From Candidatus Paceibacterota bacterium (lineage in GTDB: Bacteria; Verrucomicrobiota; Verrucomicrobiia; Limisphaerales; UBA8199): a stretch of 53,966 nt of DNA. Location of the stretch: NCBI GenBank assembly GCA_035452965.1, contig DAOTCE010000034.1:1-53966 (forward strand), written 5' to 3'. Each line of letters starts with the position of its first letter. The first letter of the stretch is position 1. Under the pieces are notes generated by a model. The model ran no database searches and was not told where the DNA came from. It saw only the letters and a list, made by a program, of their open reading frames with translations. Made by a program: the position numbers and the translations under genes. Below are positions 45,830 to 53,966 of the stretch, piece by piece.

Positions 45830-48100
45830 CTACTTCCTCTGCTCAGCGCCGGCCTCGAGGTCCGCCAGGCCCTTTCGCGCCTCGGGGTAGTCGGGGTGCA
45901 GCCTTAACGCCTCCGCGAAATGCGCTTTGGCCTCAGCCCGCCGGCCCAACCGCGAAAGGGACACTCCCAAATTGAAATGGGTTTGGAAGTCCCTGGGGTC
46001 GGCCTCCAGAGCCTTTTGATAATGGGGAATGGCCTCCTCAAGTTTGTTCTGCGCCCCCAGCGCGTTGCCCAGGTTGCTTTGCGCTCCGGCATGGCTCGGG
46101 TTGAGCCGCACTGCCTCCCGGAACTGTCGTTCCGCCTCAGCGTAATCTTCCCGCATGGCATAGCAGATTCCCAGCCCGTTGTAGTTTTCCGCGCGATTGG
46201 GGGCGAGTCGCGCTGCGGCCTGGTAGCGCGCGATCGCCTCGTCCAGCTTGCCCGCGTCCGCCAGGCGATTGGCCAGGTTGTGTTCGGCGCTTTCATAGTC
46301 CGGCTGCAACCGCAGCGCGGCACGAAACTCAGCCATCGCCGCCTCGGCCTGTCCCTGCTCCTGAAGCGCCAGGCCCAGGTTATGGTGGGCCTGACTGGAG
46401 TTTGGGTTCAGCCGGAGGGCCTGCTGATAATTGCCGACCGCCTCAGCCGGTTTCCCTGCATCCATCTGCGCATTGGCCAGGTTGAAGTAATACAAATGCT
46501 CGGGCCTCAGCCGGGCTGCGGCGGAGTAATGCGCCAGCGCCTCATCGAAGCGTCTCTGCTTCAGGAGAACCGCGCCGAGGTTATTGTGCGCCTCGGCGTA
46601 ATTCGGCTCGGCCTTCAGCGCGGCTTCATAATGGCTCGCCGCCTCCGCCAGTTTGTCTTGCCGGCTCAGGAGATTGCCCAGGTTGTAGTGCGCCATGTAG
46701 TTGTCCTCATTCACCGCGATCATCCGCTGGAAGAGGGTCTCGCTGCTGGCCCACCACACAAGCTGCTGCCGTGTCAACACCACGCAAGCTACCAGCACCG
46801 TGGCGGCCGCGATTGCCAGTCCGGTTGTGGGCGCCCGCCATTGGCGGGCCAAGTCCCAGCCTCCCCACGCCAGCACGATGAAGACGCCGATCAGCGGGAT
46901 GTAGGTATAGCGGTCAGCCATCGTCTGCATGCCCACCTGCACCAAGCCAATGACTGGCACCAGCATGCCCAAGTACCAAAACCAGCCCACGGCAAAGTAG
47001 GGACGCCGTCGAGCCAGCCGAACCACCGCTACCGTTGCCACCACGAGAGCCAGTGCCGCCAGGCCCACCTGCCACGATGGCCAGGGGGCTTTCCGCAGGT
47101 AAAGCGCTGCCAGGTTGTCCGGCCAGACCATCTTGCCCAGGTAACGCACATACGACATCAAGGAGTTGGCAACGCGCGCGCCGACAGGGAAGTTGCCCAC
47201 GTCCAGCACCGCCCCGCCACCGTGTTGCACTCGAAAGGTGATCACACATGACACCGCGCTCAGCAGCAGGAACGGCACCTTCTCCAGCAGCAGCCTGGTC
47301 AGAGGTTCGGATTGCCCGCAGGCCGGGCGGGGGGCGCTCATGCCAGGTGCGGAAACCCTGGGCTTTGAACTTCGATGCCTGGATGTCGAATATTGAAGCG
47401 CAGGGAGCTGCAGCCGCCGGAGCGGCCAGAAGTCAAGCAGCAGCAACACAAAGGGTAGCGTCACCAGCATCGGCTTGCTCATCAGGCCCAGCGCGAACAA
47501 GACCAGCGCCAGCCAATAATAACGGCATTGGCGGCTCGCGACGGGCGATCGGCGATTCGGATTTGGGGCTTCGGACTTCCTCGCGTATGACGCATAGGCC
47601 CACAGGGTCAGCAGGAACATGAGCGTGCTTAGCACATCCTTGCGCTCCGCAATCCAGGCCACCGATTCGACATGCAGCGGGTGCAGCGCGAACAGCGCCG
47701 CCACGAATCCACTGCGCCAGACCGCCCCGGTCAGCTTCCGCAGCAGGAGAAACAACAGAACGGTGTTGGCGATGTGAAACAGCAGGCTCGTCAGGTGATG
47801 CCCCCAGGGCCGCAGGCCGTGAAGTTGGCAATCGAGCATGTGCGACAGCATCGTCAGCGGATGCCAGTTCCGCGCCACTTCGCTCCGCCACACCCACGCC
47901 AGTCCCTCTGCGCTCAGCCCCGCCTGCACGTACGGATTGGCCGTGACGTAGTCCGTGTCGTCGTAGTTAACGAACCCATGGCCGGTCACCGGCCAATAGA
48001 CAGCCAGGGTGCTCAGCGCCAGAAACAGGCAGATCAGCAGCACCCCCTTCCAACCCGCTGTCTCCCGGGGTGTTTGCTCTGCGGCTCTCACGGGCCGCAA
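45830..48100 (-). CDS. Membrane protein with C-terminal TPR repeats (TMTC-like)
   Basis: About 756 residues; the start is TTG 48100 or GTG 48091, with no ATG nearby. The N-terminal ~430 residues are polytopic with about ten helices. They contain FVNYDDTDYV, NWHPLTMLSHMLDC and HPLHVESVAWIAERKDVLS, typical of the TMTC-like membrane domain related to protein O-mannosyltransferases (GT-C fold). The acidic NYDDTDY loop is the usual metal/donor site in such enzymes. The C-terminal ~290 residues are eight consecutive 34-residue TPR units (for example AEAHNNLGAVLLKQRRFDEA). Widespread in Verrucomicrobia and Planctomycetes; possible glycosyl transfer to exported proteins. Confidence 0.85.
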   Translation of the reverse strand: MRPVRAAEQTPRETAGWKGVLLICLFLALSTLAVYWPVTGHGFVNYDDTDYVTANPYVQAGLSAEGLAWVWRSEVARNWHPLTMLSHMLDCQLHGLRPWGHHLTSLLFHIANTVLLFLLLRKLTGAVWRSGFVAALFALHPLHVESVAWIAERKDVLSTLMFLLTLWAYASYARKSEAPNPNRRSPVASRQCRYYWLALVLFALGLMSKPMLVTLPFVLLLLDFWPLRRLQLPALQYSTSRHRSSKPRVSAPGMSAPRPACGQSEPLTRLLLEKVPFLLLSAVSCVITFRVQHGGGAVLDVGNFPVGARVANSLMSYVRYLGKMVWPDNLAALYLRKAPWPSWQVGLAALALVVATVAVVRLARRRPYFAVGWFWYLGMLVPVIGLVQVGMQTMADRYTYIPLIGVFIVLAWGGWDLARQWRAPTTGLAIAAATVLVACVVLTRQQLVWWASSETLFQRMIAVNEDNYMAHYNLGNLLSRQDKLAEAASHYEAALKAEPNYAEAHNNLGAVLLKQRRFDEALAHYSAAARLRPEHLYYFNLANAQMDAGKPAEAVGNYQQALRLNPNSSQAHHNLGLALQEQGQAEAAMAEFRAALRLQPDYESAEHNLANRLADAGKLDEAIARYQAAARLAPNRAENYNGLGICYAMREDYAEAERQFREAVRLNPSHAGAQSNLGNALGAQNKLEEAIPHYQKALEADPRDFQTHFNLGVSLSRLGRRAEAKAHFAEALRLHPDYPEARKGLADLEAGAEQRK

Positions 48101-48197
48101 TCTAGCCAGCCGTGCTGCACCCCCTCAAGCCGTATTACTACTCCACAGCACAGCCCGGTTTCTGGATGCCGCATTTCCAGGGCGCCACCTGAACTGG

Positions 48198-50930
48198 CTA
48201 TCGCTCGGGCGGAGAGGTTCGGGCCAGGGTTGGACGCAGGTCGCGCTGGATGTAGTCGGGCCACAGCGGGCAGTTCAGATCCGTCCAGCACTTCACCCGG
48301 TGCATCTCGTCGCGCGTCAGTTTGACGTCGTGGTGACCGGGCTGCAGCACTTGCCAGAGTTTGCTCTGAGTCGTGCCGAATGTCAGCGGCTCGGCCCGGT
48401 TGTGCTCGCGGCCCCAGGTGTAGTCGAAGTAGTGCACCAAGCCCTGGGTAATGAGCGTCCGGTAGGAGGCCGGAACACGGTCGGGACCGAGCGTGCCCGT
48501 CAGGTCCAGCTTGCGCTCGTGGCTGGCGTCGTGGCAGCGCACACAGTGGGTGTCCCACACCGGCTGGACGACTTTCTCGTAGGCAAAGGGAACCGCGCCC
48601 CAGGGCGGTGGCTCGATCCGCCGCGGTTCGTGCTGCAACGCGGCTGTCGCGCGCGCGCCGCCGGTCATGGCCCGATCTTCGTGGCAGCCGAGGCAGCTTC
48701 GACGCTCGCCGGGCTGGAGTTGGACCACGCTGCGCATCCGCTGCACCTCATTCAATTGCTCGTCCAGGGCCTGGAAGTACAGCACTTTGCCCGCAGGAGC
48801 ATAGAACGATGCCGAGCCATCCTGCTCCACCGGAACGAGGCCCAGGGAGGCTTTGGCCACGTAACTGGGCCAGCCGTGCGGCCCGCAGACCAGGTGTGTC
48901 GGCGAGGCGTAGAAATCCTCGAATGGCGGATGGTCCTGGCGGTACTCACCGTTGGGCAAACGCTGCAGGTCCGCCCGGACCTCCTCACAAACGCGCAGGT
49001 ACTTGATCCTGCCGCGCGGCACCGCGGGCTCCAGCCCTTGATGAACATCCGCCACAAAGAACTGGCCCGCGCTGTCACTTCCGCCGGTGTTCGGGTTGGT
49101 GGCCAGGAGGGGCGGCATCGGCCTGGGCCTCAGGGGCGTGGGGCACATGCTGCTGATTCCGGGATCCAGGTAAAGCAATTCGCGGTTCCCGAAGCGGTCT
49201 ATGGCATAAAGAGCGAAGTGTTCTTGGGGCGCGTGACTCACCAAAAAGTAATCGCGGGCGATGGGCACCGGGTCGCGGAAGCATTCACGCTTCGCCCAGT
49301 CCATGTGGTAATACGGCTTGGCATCGGGCGTGATGTTCGTAATGGCCGCCGGGTTGTAACGGCCCTTGCCAGGGTCAATCAGGGCAATCGGGCCGTTGAG
49401 ATCACCCCCGTGCGAGATGAGGGTGCAGCACAATTCGCCGGTGCCCGGCACTTCCTGGGCATTCACGTAGCAGTTAAGCGTGTTGTTGCCGAAAACCAGT
49501 TCGGGATGCGAGCCGTCCGGCCGGATGGCCCACAGCGTATGCCCAAAATCCGCGCCCTTATCCAGGTACTCCGAGCGGGTCCACAGGATCCGCCCGTCTC
49601 TCATCACCGAGGGCGCCCACTCGCTCAGGTTCGCGAAGGACAACGGCTTGATGCCGGTGCCGTCGGCTTCCATGCGGAACAGGACGAAGGCCTGGGGCCG
49701 CCAGCAAAGGAACCGGGCCTTGCATCTCGTGGAAATGCACGCGATGCCCCCGTCGGGCAGCGGGCACGGGTAGTAATCATGGAAGGGGCCGTCCGTAAGC
49801 TGTTGCGACCCGCTTCCGTCCGCGTTGACTGCGCGGATGTGATAGTATCCGTCCGGCGCGGCACGGTAGCCGAAGTAGATCCGTTTGCCGTCGATACTCG
49901 CCGCCGCGTCGCGCGCCACACCGTCGCCGGCCTCGAACAACTTCCGCACCTTGCCGGCGGCGGGATCGAATCTGCCCTCGTGGCGCGGAATCTCCAGCAC
50001 GCAAACCCCGCCGCCCGGCCGCCATTGCGCGTCCAGAATGTCGCTGTAGTTATGCGACGGCTCATAGGGATGCCGCGCAACGAACAGGATTCGCTGAACC
50101 GCCAGCAAGTCGGGATCACGCAGGAAGAGCCTCCTCTTGGCCATGCGGGCCTCCAGGTATTCCGCGTCGCCTGCTTCGGTGCTGCCAGCAGGTGGTCGAG
50201 CCGTCTGGGCTATGCGACGCTGCAGGTTCGTCCACGCCCGCCGTTCCGCGGTGACGTCAACCCCTTTGGCGGCGATGCGCTCGAGCAGCGCCTCCATTTG
50301 CTTGAGCACACGGTCCACCGGGGCATTCGTGTCCACCCGTGACCAGGTTTCCTGCTCGCAGAGGAAGGCATAGTGGAGCAGGGCACCCCAATCGGCGGTA
50401 TTGGGCAGTGGAATGCCCGCGCCGGCCACGCACACCGTTTTCCACTGGTGACCGTCCAGGGAAAGCTGGATTTCGAACTGGCTGGGCAGGCGGTCGCGGT
50501 AGGTTCCTTCCCGGTCGCGCGAGAACACCACCTGCTTCACCAATGCCGGGGCAGGCAGTTCGATCTGCGCCCATTCGCCACTCGTGCCGGCAGCGATCCA
50601 GCTATGGCTGTTACCATACCGCCCGTCGTTGAGATGCGGGACCTGGTGGATGGCATGCCCTGGCAGGCACGAGGATGCGCTGGCCCTGGCTCCCCGGCTG
50701 GCGAGCGCCAGGTTCGAGCCCTCGGCTCCGTAGATCTCCAATTCGTCAATGCAGGGCTGGCCAGCTTCGGCCTCGTGGATAAAGAGCCTGATGAATCGCG
50801 CCGAAGCGGGTGCGAAGGTCAGAATGTTCGGCTGGTCTGGCTGGGTTCGAAACGACGGCAGCGCCTTGGCGCGCGCGATCGCGGCTGCCTGGGTGAGGTC
50901 CGAACCGGCCAAAACGACCAAGGCGATCAA
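48198..50930 (-). CDS. Secreted discoidin / PD40-type / diheme cytochrome-like protein
   Basis: 910 residues from TTG 50930; the start is uncertain because no ATG is near. The signal peptide (LIALVVLAGSDLTQAAA) continues in frame upstream, so translation may begin earlier. Residues ~30-190 form a discoidin (F5/8 C)-like domain (FIRLFIHEAEAGQPCIDELEIYG). Residues ~240-690 look like a propeller of the PD40/hydrazine-synthase-alpha middle-domain type (AASIDGKRIYFGYRAAPDGY, DGGIACISTRCKARF). Two c-type heme motifs are near the C-terminus, CLGCH at 746-750 and CVRCH at 796-800. Such proteins are frequent in Planctomycetes and Verrucomicrobia and have no established reaction. Periplasmic redox or binding role likely. 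Confidence 0.78.
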   Translation of the reverse strand: MIALVVLAGSDLTQAAAIARAKALPSFRTQPDQPNILTFAPASARFIRLFIHEAEAGQPCIDELEIYGAEGSNLALASRGARASASSCLPGHAIHQVPHLNDGRYGNSHSWIAAGTSGEWAQIELPAPALVKQVVFSRDREGTYRDRLPSQFEIQLSLDGHQWKTVCVAGAGIPLPNTADWGALLHYAFLCEQETWSRVDTNAPVDRVLKQMEALLERIAAKGVDVTAERRAWTNLQRRIAQTARPPAGSTEAGDAEYLEARMAKRRLFLRDPDLLAVQRILFVARHPYEPSHNYSDILDAQWRPGGGVCVLEIPRHEGRFDPAAGKVRKLFEAGDGVARDAAASIDGKRIYFGYRAAPDGYYHIRAVNADGSGSQQLTDGPFHDYYPCPLPDGGIACISTRCKARFLCWRPQAFVLFRMEADGTGIKPLSFANLSEWAPSVMRDGRILWTRSEYLDKGADFGHTLWAIRPDGSHPELVFGNNTLNCYVNAQEVPGTGELCCTLISHGGDLNGPIALIDPGKGRYNPAAITNITPDAKPYYHMDWAKRECFRDPVPIARDYFLVSHAPQEHFALYAIDRFGNRELLYLDPGISSMCPTPLRPRPMPPLLATNPNTGGSDSAGQFFVADVHQGLEPAVPRGRIKYLRVCEEVRADLQRLPNGEYRQDHPPFEDFYASPTHLVCGPHGWPSYVAKASLGLVPVEQDGSASFYAPAGKVLYFQALDEQLNEVQRMRSVVQLQPGERRSCLGCHEDRAMTGGARATAALQHEPRRIEPPPWGAVPFAYEKVVQPVWDTHCVRCHDASHERKLDLTGTLGPDRVPASYRTLITQGLVHYFDYTWGREHNRAEPLTFGTTQSKLWQVLQPGHHDVKLTRDEMHRVKCWTDLNCPLWPDYIQRDLRPTLARTSPPER

Positions 50931-51247
50931 CGAGGCAGCTCCTGCGATGAGCCGCCTCCCGCAGAATGACAGCCGCCGGTTTATCTTGGTGTTGCCGAGA
51001 CGAATCAGGTCAGCTTAACCAGCACTGCCGCCAACTCAAGCGGGAAGATGAGCTCTGCTGCGGCATCAGGGATATTCCTGAATCCTTAGCGAAGCCGGAG
51101 CGGGCAGAGGATTGCCGGCCTCGCCACTTTCATCGCCGGGTGAGTTGGTTCCGCAACTCGCGCAGGTCTGAGGGGGTGCGTGGCCAAACGGCAATTGCTT
51201 TTCACCAGCGTTCCTGACAGCATGAAGGCCAGCGGACAGGAGCCCTT
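50931..51247. other. Intergenic region between the diheme gene and cas9
   Basis: The divergent promoters of the diheme gene (leftward) and cas9 (rightward) should lie here. An 8-bp stem (51140-51147/51154-51161, GAGTTG/CAACTC core, loop GTTCCG) and a smaller one (TCAGG/CCTGA around 51066-51081) are visible. A tracrRNA could be encoded here, but without the CRISPR repeat no anti-repeat can be identified. No protein gene is supported. Confidence 0.4.
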
Positions 51248-53935
51248 ATGACAACAGACATGAACGAAACGATCTGGGCCTTTGACCTCGGCAAAGGCTC
51301 CCTTGGCGAAGCAGTGCGGCGCGGCACGGAGTTCCTGCACAAAGCGTCGCTGCTGCTGCCGGCGGAATTTGCAGAAACCCGAACCGCTGCTTCCCGCCGG
51401 CGAATGTGGCGCACGCGGCTGGCGCACCGGGCACGGGAAGGCTGGTTGGATGCCGTTTGGACCCGTGCGGGGCTGCAGCCGCTGCAGAAGCGGACAAGCT
51501 GGCTTAACCCCGACACGCAGAAATGGGAACTTAAACTCCCTGCCGACTACCGCCTGGAGCGAGAGTTTGCGCCCCGGCTCGGCGAACCGACCAATGACGG
51601 GGCCCCCTGCGATGAGGCCGGAGCCAGGCTCTGCTACACCTCGTGCTTGCTGCGGATCAAGTTGCTGCGGGGTGAGAAGCTCGAGCCGTGGCAAATCTAC
51701 AAGGCGCTGTGGTCGGCCATCCAACGGCGCGGCTACGATCCCGACATCCCGTGGAAGACCCGCGAGGAACGCCGGAGCCGCCAGCCGGAGGATGACGAAG
51801 CAGGCACCCTCAGCCGCATGCAGGAGTTTGAGCGGCACCTGGCCGAGATGGCGCCGGACCAGCCCCAGTACCGCCGGCGCTGCTACTTCGATGCCTGGAA
51901 AATGGGGCTGTGGGATCCGGCGCGGCCCGAGGAGTTGAAGCCGCGGCAGGACTGTCAGGCACAGAGCACCCGCAAGCAGATCATGCCCCGCAGGCTTGTC
52001 GAAGCGGAAGTGCGCGAGCTGGTCGAGGCCGCCGGCAGGCAGATTCCCGCCCTCGCCGGCAAAGCCGACTACCTCCTGTTCGGCCCGTCCGGCCAGCGCT
52101 ACGCCTCTTTCTACCCTGCCGAGCGCAAGCGGCACGGCCTGCGCGAGGGCGGCGTGAATGATTGGCAAGGCGTGGTCGGGCAGAAGATTCCGCGCTTCGA
52201 CAACCGTATTATCGGGAAGTGTGTGCTCATCCCACGCCTCAATGTGTGCAAGGTTCGCAAGGGCGCCGATGGGAAACTCCATCCACAATCACGCCTGGCC
52301 GCGGAGGTCGTGTTCCTGATGAAACTCAAGAACATGCGTTTCCAGCAGGGCAGCGGCGTGCGTGGGCTCGCCGCCAGCGAGATAGGCCAAATTTATGGTG
52401 ACCCCAAGCGCACCAGGCTGGGGCTCACACCGGCCCAGTGGAAGAAATGGTGCCTGCGCTTTGGCGGCCAGTCTCTGCCCGTCCAGGACGAGGCAGTGGC
52501 CGAACCGCGCTTCTCCGGGCGCAGCCGTTTCTGCCGGCCGGCTCTGGAGATTCTCAAGCGTCTGATCCTGTCAGGAGATGCCCCGCCGCAGGCGCACGCG
52601 AAGGAACTGGCGCGCCTGAATGGGAATACGAACCCCCTCCGGGGCCTGGTTCCCGAGGACCTGAATTTCCTCCTGCAAATGGGCGCAACCTGGGAAGGGC
52701 TCTACATCCCGAACCAGAAGCTCGAAGCGTTGGCCCGCGAGACGGGCGACGCGCACGATGCCATCCGCCGCCTCATCGGCTCGCAGAATGATCCTGTGGT
52801 CCGGCATCGGCTGACGCTCTTTGCCCAGCGGCTCGACGCTCTCGCCGCGGAATTCGGCGACCCGGACCGCGTGGTGCTCGAATTCGTCCGCGAGGACTTC
52901 ATGGGCAAGCGGGCCAAGCTGGAGTACCTGAAGTTTCAGCGCGAACGGGCGCGCGAGCGCGCCACGGCTCGCGAAGAGGCGGCCCAGGCCGGCGCCACTG
53001 CCAAGGAAGCGGGCCTGAAGATGGAGCTCCACAAGGCCCAGGGCGGCATCTGCCTTTACACCGGCGAGGGGCTGGCCGTCACCTCGCTCGATGATTACGA
53101 AATTGATCACATTGTCCCGCGCGCCAGGGGCGGCCCGGATGCGATACTGAACAAGGTGCTGACCACGCGCCAGGCGAACCGTGACAAGGCCGACCACACG
53201 CCCCACGAATGGCTGGCCGCCAAACCGGGTTGGGACGCCTACGTCGAGCGCGTGGGCAAGCACCGCGGCACGCTGCGGAACAAGAAGGTCCAATTGCTGA
53301 CCTCGCCCGACGCTCCGGCCCTGGTGGACAAATACACCGCGCTGGCCGAGACAGCCTGGATTTCCAAGCTGGCCCAAACCATCGTCGCTCTCCGCTTCAA
53401 CTGGCCCGGCGGCATCAGCGGCGGCGAGCGCAAGGTGACTGTGGTCTCCGGCGGGCTGACCGGCCGGATCCGGCGCCAATACAAACTCAACCGCTTGCTC
53501 AATCCGGAAGCCGAGTCAGAGGCGGAGGCAGAAAAGAAGAACCGGGACGACGCCCGGCACCACGCGCTGGATGCGATGGTGATCAGCTTTATCCCGAATT
53601 GGGCGCGCAATGCCAGGCTAACCGGCTCCTTCCGCTTCCCGGACGGAGCGCACCAGGAACTGTTTGCCAGGGAGATTGCCGAAGTGGTTCCCAGGAACGT
53701 CGCGGTGGAGAAGCCGGCCCTCGAGGAGACATTTTACGGGCGCCGAACCATCCAGGGCCGCGAGTTTGCGGTGGGGCGCGAGGAACTCGCGGGGCTGGCG
53801 GTCAGGCTGGTAGCCGGCAAGCGCGTCCTGAAGCCGCGGGCGGCTATTGACACCCACTGCATCGTGGACGCCCGGCTCCGCGCCGATGTGGAAGCGTTCC
53901 TGGAGGCGAATCCGGGCCTGATACGGTTTCCATAG
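51248..53935 (+). CDS. cas9: Compact type II CRISPR effector Cas9
   Basis: 895 residues, short for Cas9 (commonly about 950-1400). RuvC-I is IWAFDLGKGSLGEAV with Asp13. The Arg-rich bridge helix is TAASRRRMWRTRLAHRAREG. The REC lobe contains YKALWSAIQRRGYD, a pattern of small type II-C-like Cas9s. RuvC-II is VVLEFVRED with Glu545. The HNH domain DYEIDHIVPRARGG...NKVLTTRQANRDKAD has His621, Asn635 and Asn644 at the same spacing as His840, Asn854 and Asn863 of SpCas9. RuvC-III is RHHALDAMVISF with His772 and Asp775. Only ~120 residues follow, so the wedge/PAM-interacting region is small. All nuclease residues are present, so dual-strand DNA cleavage is expected. ATG 51248 or 51260 may be the start. 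No cas1, cas2, csn2 or array is in the window, which ends 31 bases later. Confidence 0.93.
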   Translation: MTTDMNETIWAFDLGKGSLGEAVRRGTEFLHKASLLLPAEFAETRTAASRRRMWRTRLAHRAREGWLDAVWTRAGLQPLQKRTSWLNPDTQKWELKLPADYRLEREFAPRLGEPTNDGAPCDEAGARLCYTSCLLRIKLLRGEKLEPWQIYKALWSAIQRRGYDPDIPWKTREERRSRQPEDDEAGTLSRMQEFERHLAEMAPDQPQYRRRCYFDAWKMGLWDPARPEELKPRQDCQAQSTRKQIMPRRLVEAEVRELVEAAGRQIPALAGKADYLLFGPSGQRYASFYPAERKRHGLREGGVNDWQGVVGQKIPRFDNRIIGKCVLIPRLNVCKVRKGADGKLHPQSRLAAEVVFLMKLKNMRFQQGSGVRGLAASEIGQIYGDPKRTRLGLTPAQWKKWCLRFGGQSLPVQDEAVAEPRFSGRSRFCRPALEILKRLILSGDAPPQAHAKELARLNGNTNPLRGLVPEDLNFLLQMGATWEGLYIPNQKLEALARETGDAHDAIRRLIGSQNDPVVRHRLTLFAQRLDALAAEFGDPDRVVLEFVREDFMGKRAKLEYLKFQRERARERATAREEAAQAGATAKEAGLKMELHKAQGGICLYTGEGLAVTSLDDYEIDHIVPRARGGPDAILNKVLTTRQANRDKADHTPHEWLAAKPGWDAYVERVGKHRGTLRNKKVQLLTSPDAPALVDKYTALAETAWISKLAQTIVALRFNWPGGISGGERKVTVVSGGLTGRIRRQYKLNRLLNPEAESEAEAEKKNRDDARHHALDAMVISFIPNWARNARLTGSFRFPDGAHQELFAREIAEVVPRNVAVEKPALEETFYGRRTIQGREFAVGREELAGLAVRLVAGKRVLKPRAAIDTHCIVDARLRADVEAFLEANPGLIRFP

Positions 53936-53966
53936 TTGTTCACAACGACGCGGGGTGCGGCTCTCG

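Noticed and set aside
51086..52288. A 400-residue minus-strand frame opposite the 5' part of cas9
   Set aside because: It overlaps catalytic and REC coding sequence of Cas9 and has no recognisable motif; treated as a shadow frame.
53936..53966. GTTGTTCACAAC at the right edge as the start of a CRISPR repeat
   Set aside because: Only 31 bases remain and no repetition can be seen. A short palindrome alone is not evidence for an array.

Overview
The window is high-GC and looks like chromosomal DNA from a free-living Verrucomicrobiota-type bacterium; Planctomycetota or Lentisphaerota are less likely. The signs are a propeller-type sensor kinase, a pseudopilin with a C-terminal H-Xn-DG motif, a PEP-CTERM protein, many secreted carbohydrate-active enzymes and a Cys-type sulfatase. 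This assignment rests on gene style only. No rRNA, complete tRNA, insertion sequence or CRISPR array was seen.

Layout. 1-854: no convincing gene, one long inverted repeat. 855-4586: a two-component pair, a periplasmic-propeller histidine kinase and a NarL/LuxR-type regulator. 4788-15034: secreted proteins. Three tandem genes share a ~270-residue lamin-tail-like module (one also carries a CHAP domain, one ends in PEP-CTERM), followed by a pseudopilin and an endonuclease/exonuclease/phosphatase-family lipoprotein. 15212-21311: a tight operon of a Na+/solute symporter, a GH84-like hexosaminidase, a DegT aminotransferase and a ceramidase-like protein. 21367-37818: a glycan-degradation block with a sulfatase, a TIM-barrel glycosidase, a nucleoside-hydrolase-like protein, two GH127-type proteins with the Glu-x-Cys/Cys-Cys motif, a Tat lipoprotein and two very large (alpha/alpha)-barrel proteins. 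37.9-41.1 kb: a decayed integrative element (broken integrase and DUF3854 primase remnants, strong hairpins, tRNA-3'-end-like sequence). 41243-50930: TypA, a YdcH-like protein, a receiver-PAS-PP2C phosphatase, a membrane TPR protein and a diheme discoidin protein. 51248-53935: a complete compact Cas9, with the window ending 31 bases later.

How they may work together. A 19-20 base element (consensus TATRACGTTYGTTCRRTTGC) lies 30-60 bases upstream of the probable start codons of the response regulator, the sulfatase and both large (alpha/alpha)-barrel genes. Related copies lie upstream of the CHAP gene, the second lamin-tail gene and the first GH127 gene. Together with the propeller sensor this suggests a glycan-utilisation regulon, comparable in logic to hybrid two-component control of Bacteroides polysaccharide loci. 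That link is inference.

The Cas9 has all expected RuvC and HNH residues, is short (895 residues) with only about 120 residues after RuvC-III, and has no adaptation gene or array inside the window. It is the strongest candidate for an unusual system here, but its array, tracrRNA and cas1/cas2, if any, must lie outside the window or remain unrecognised.
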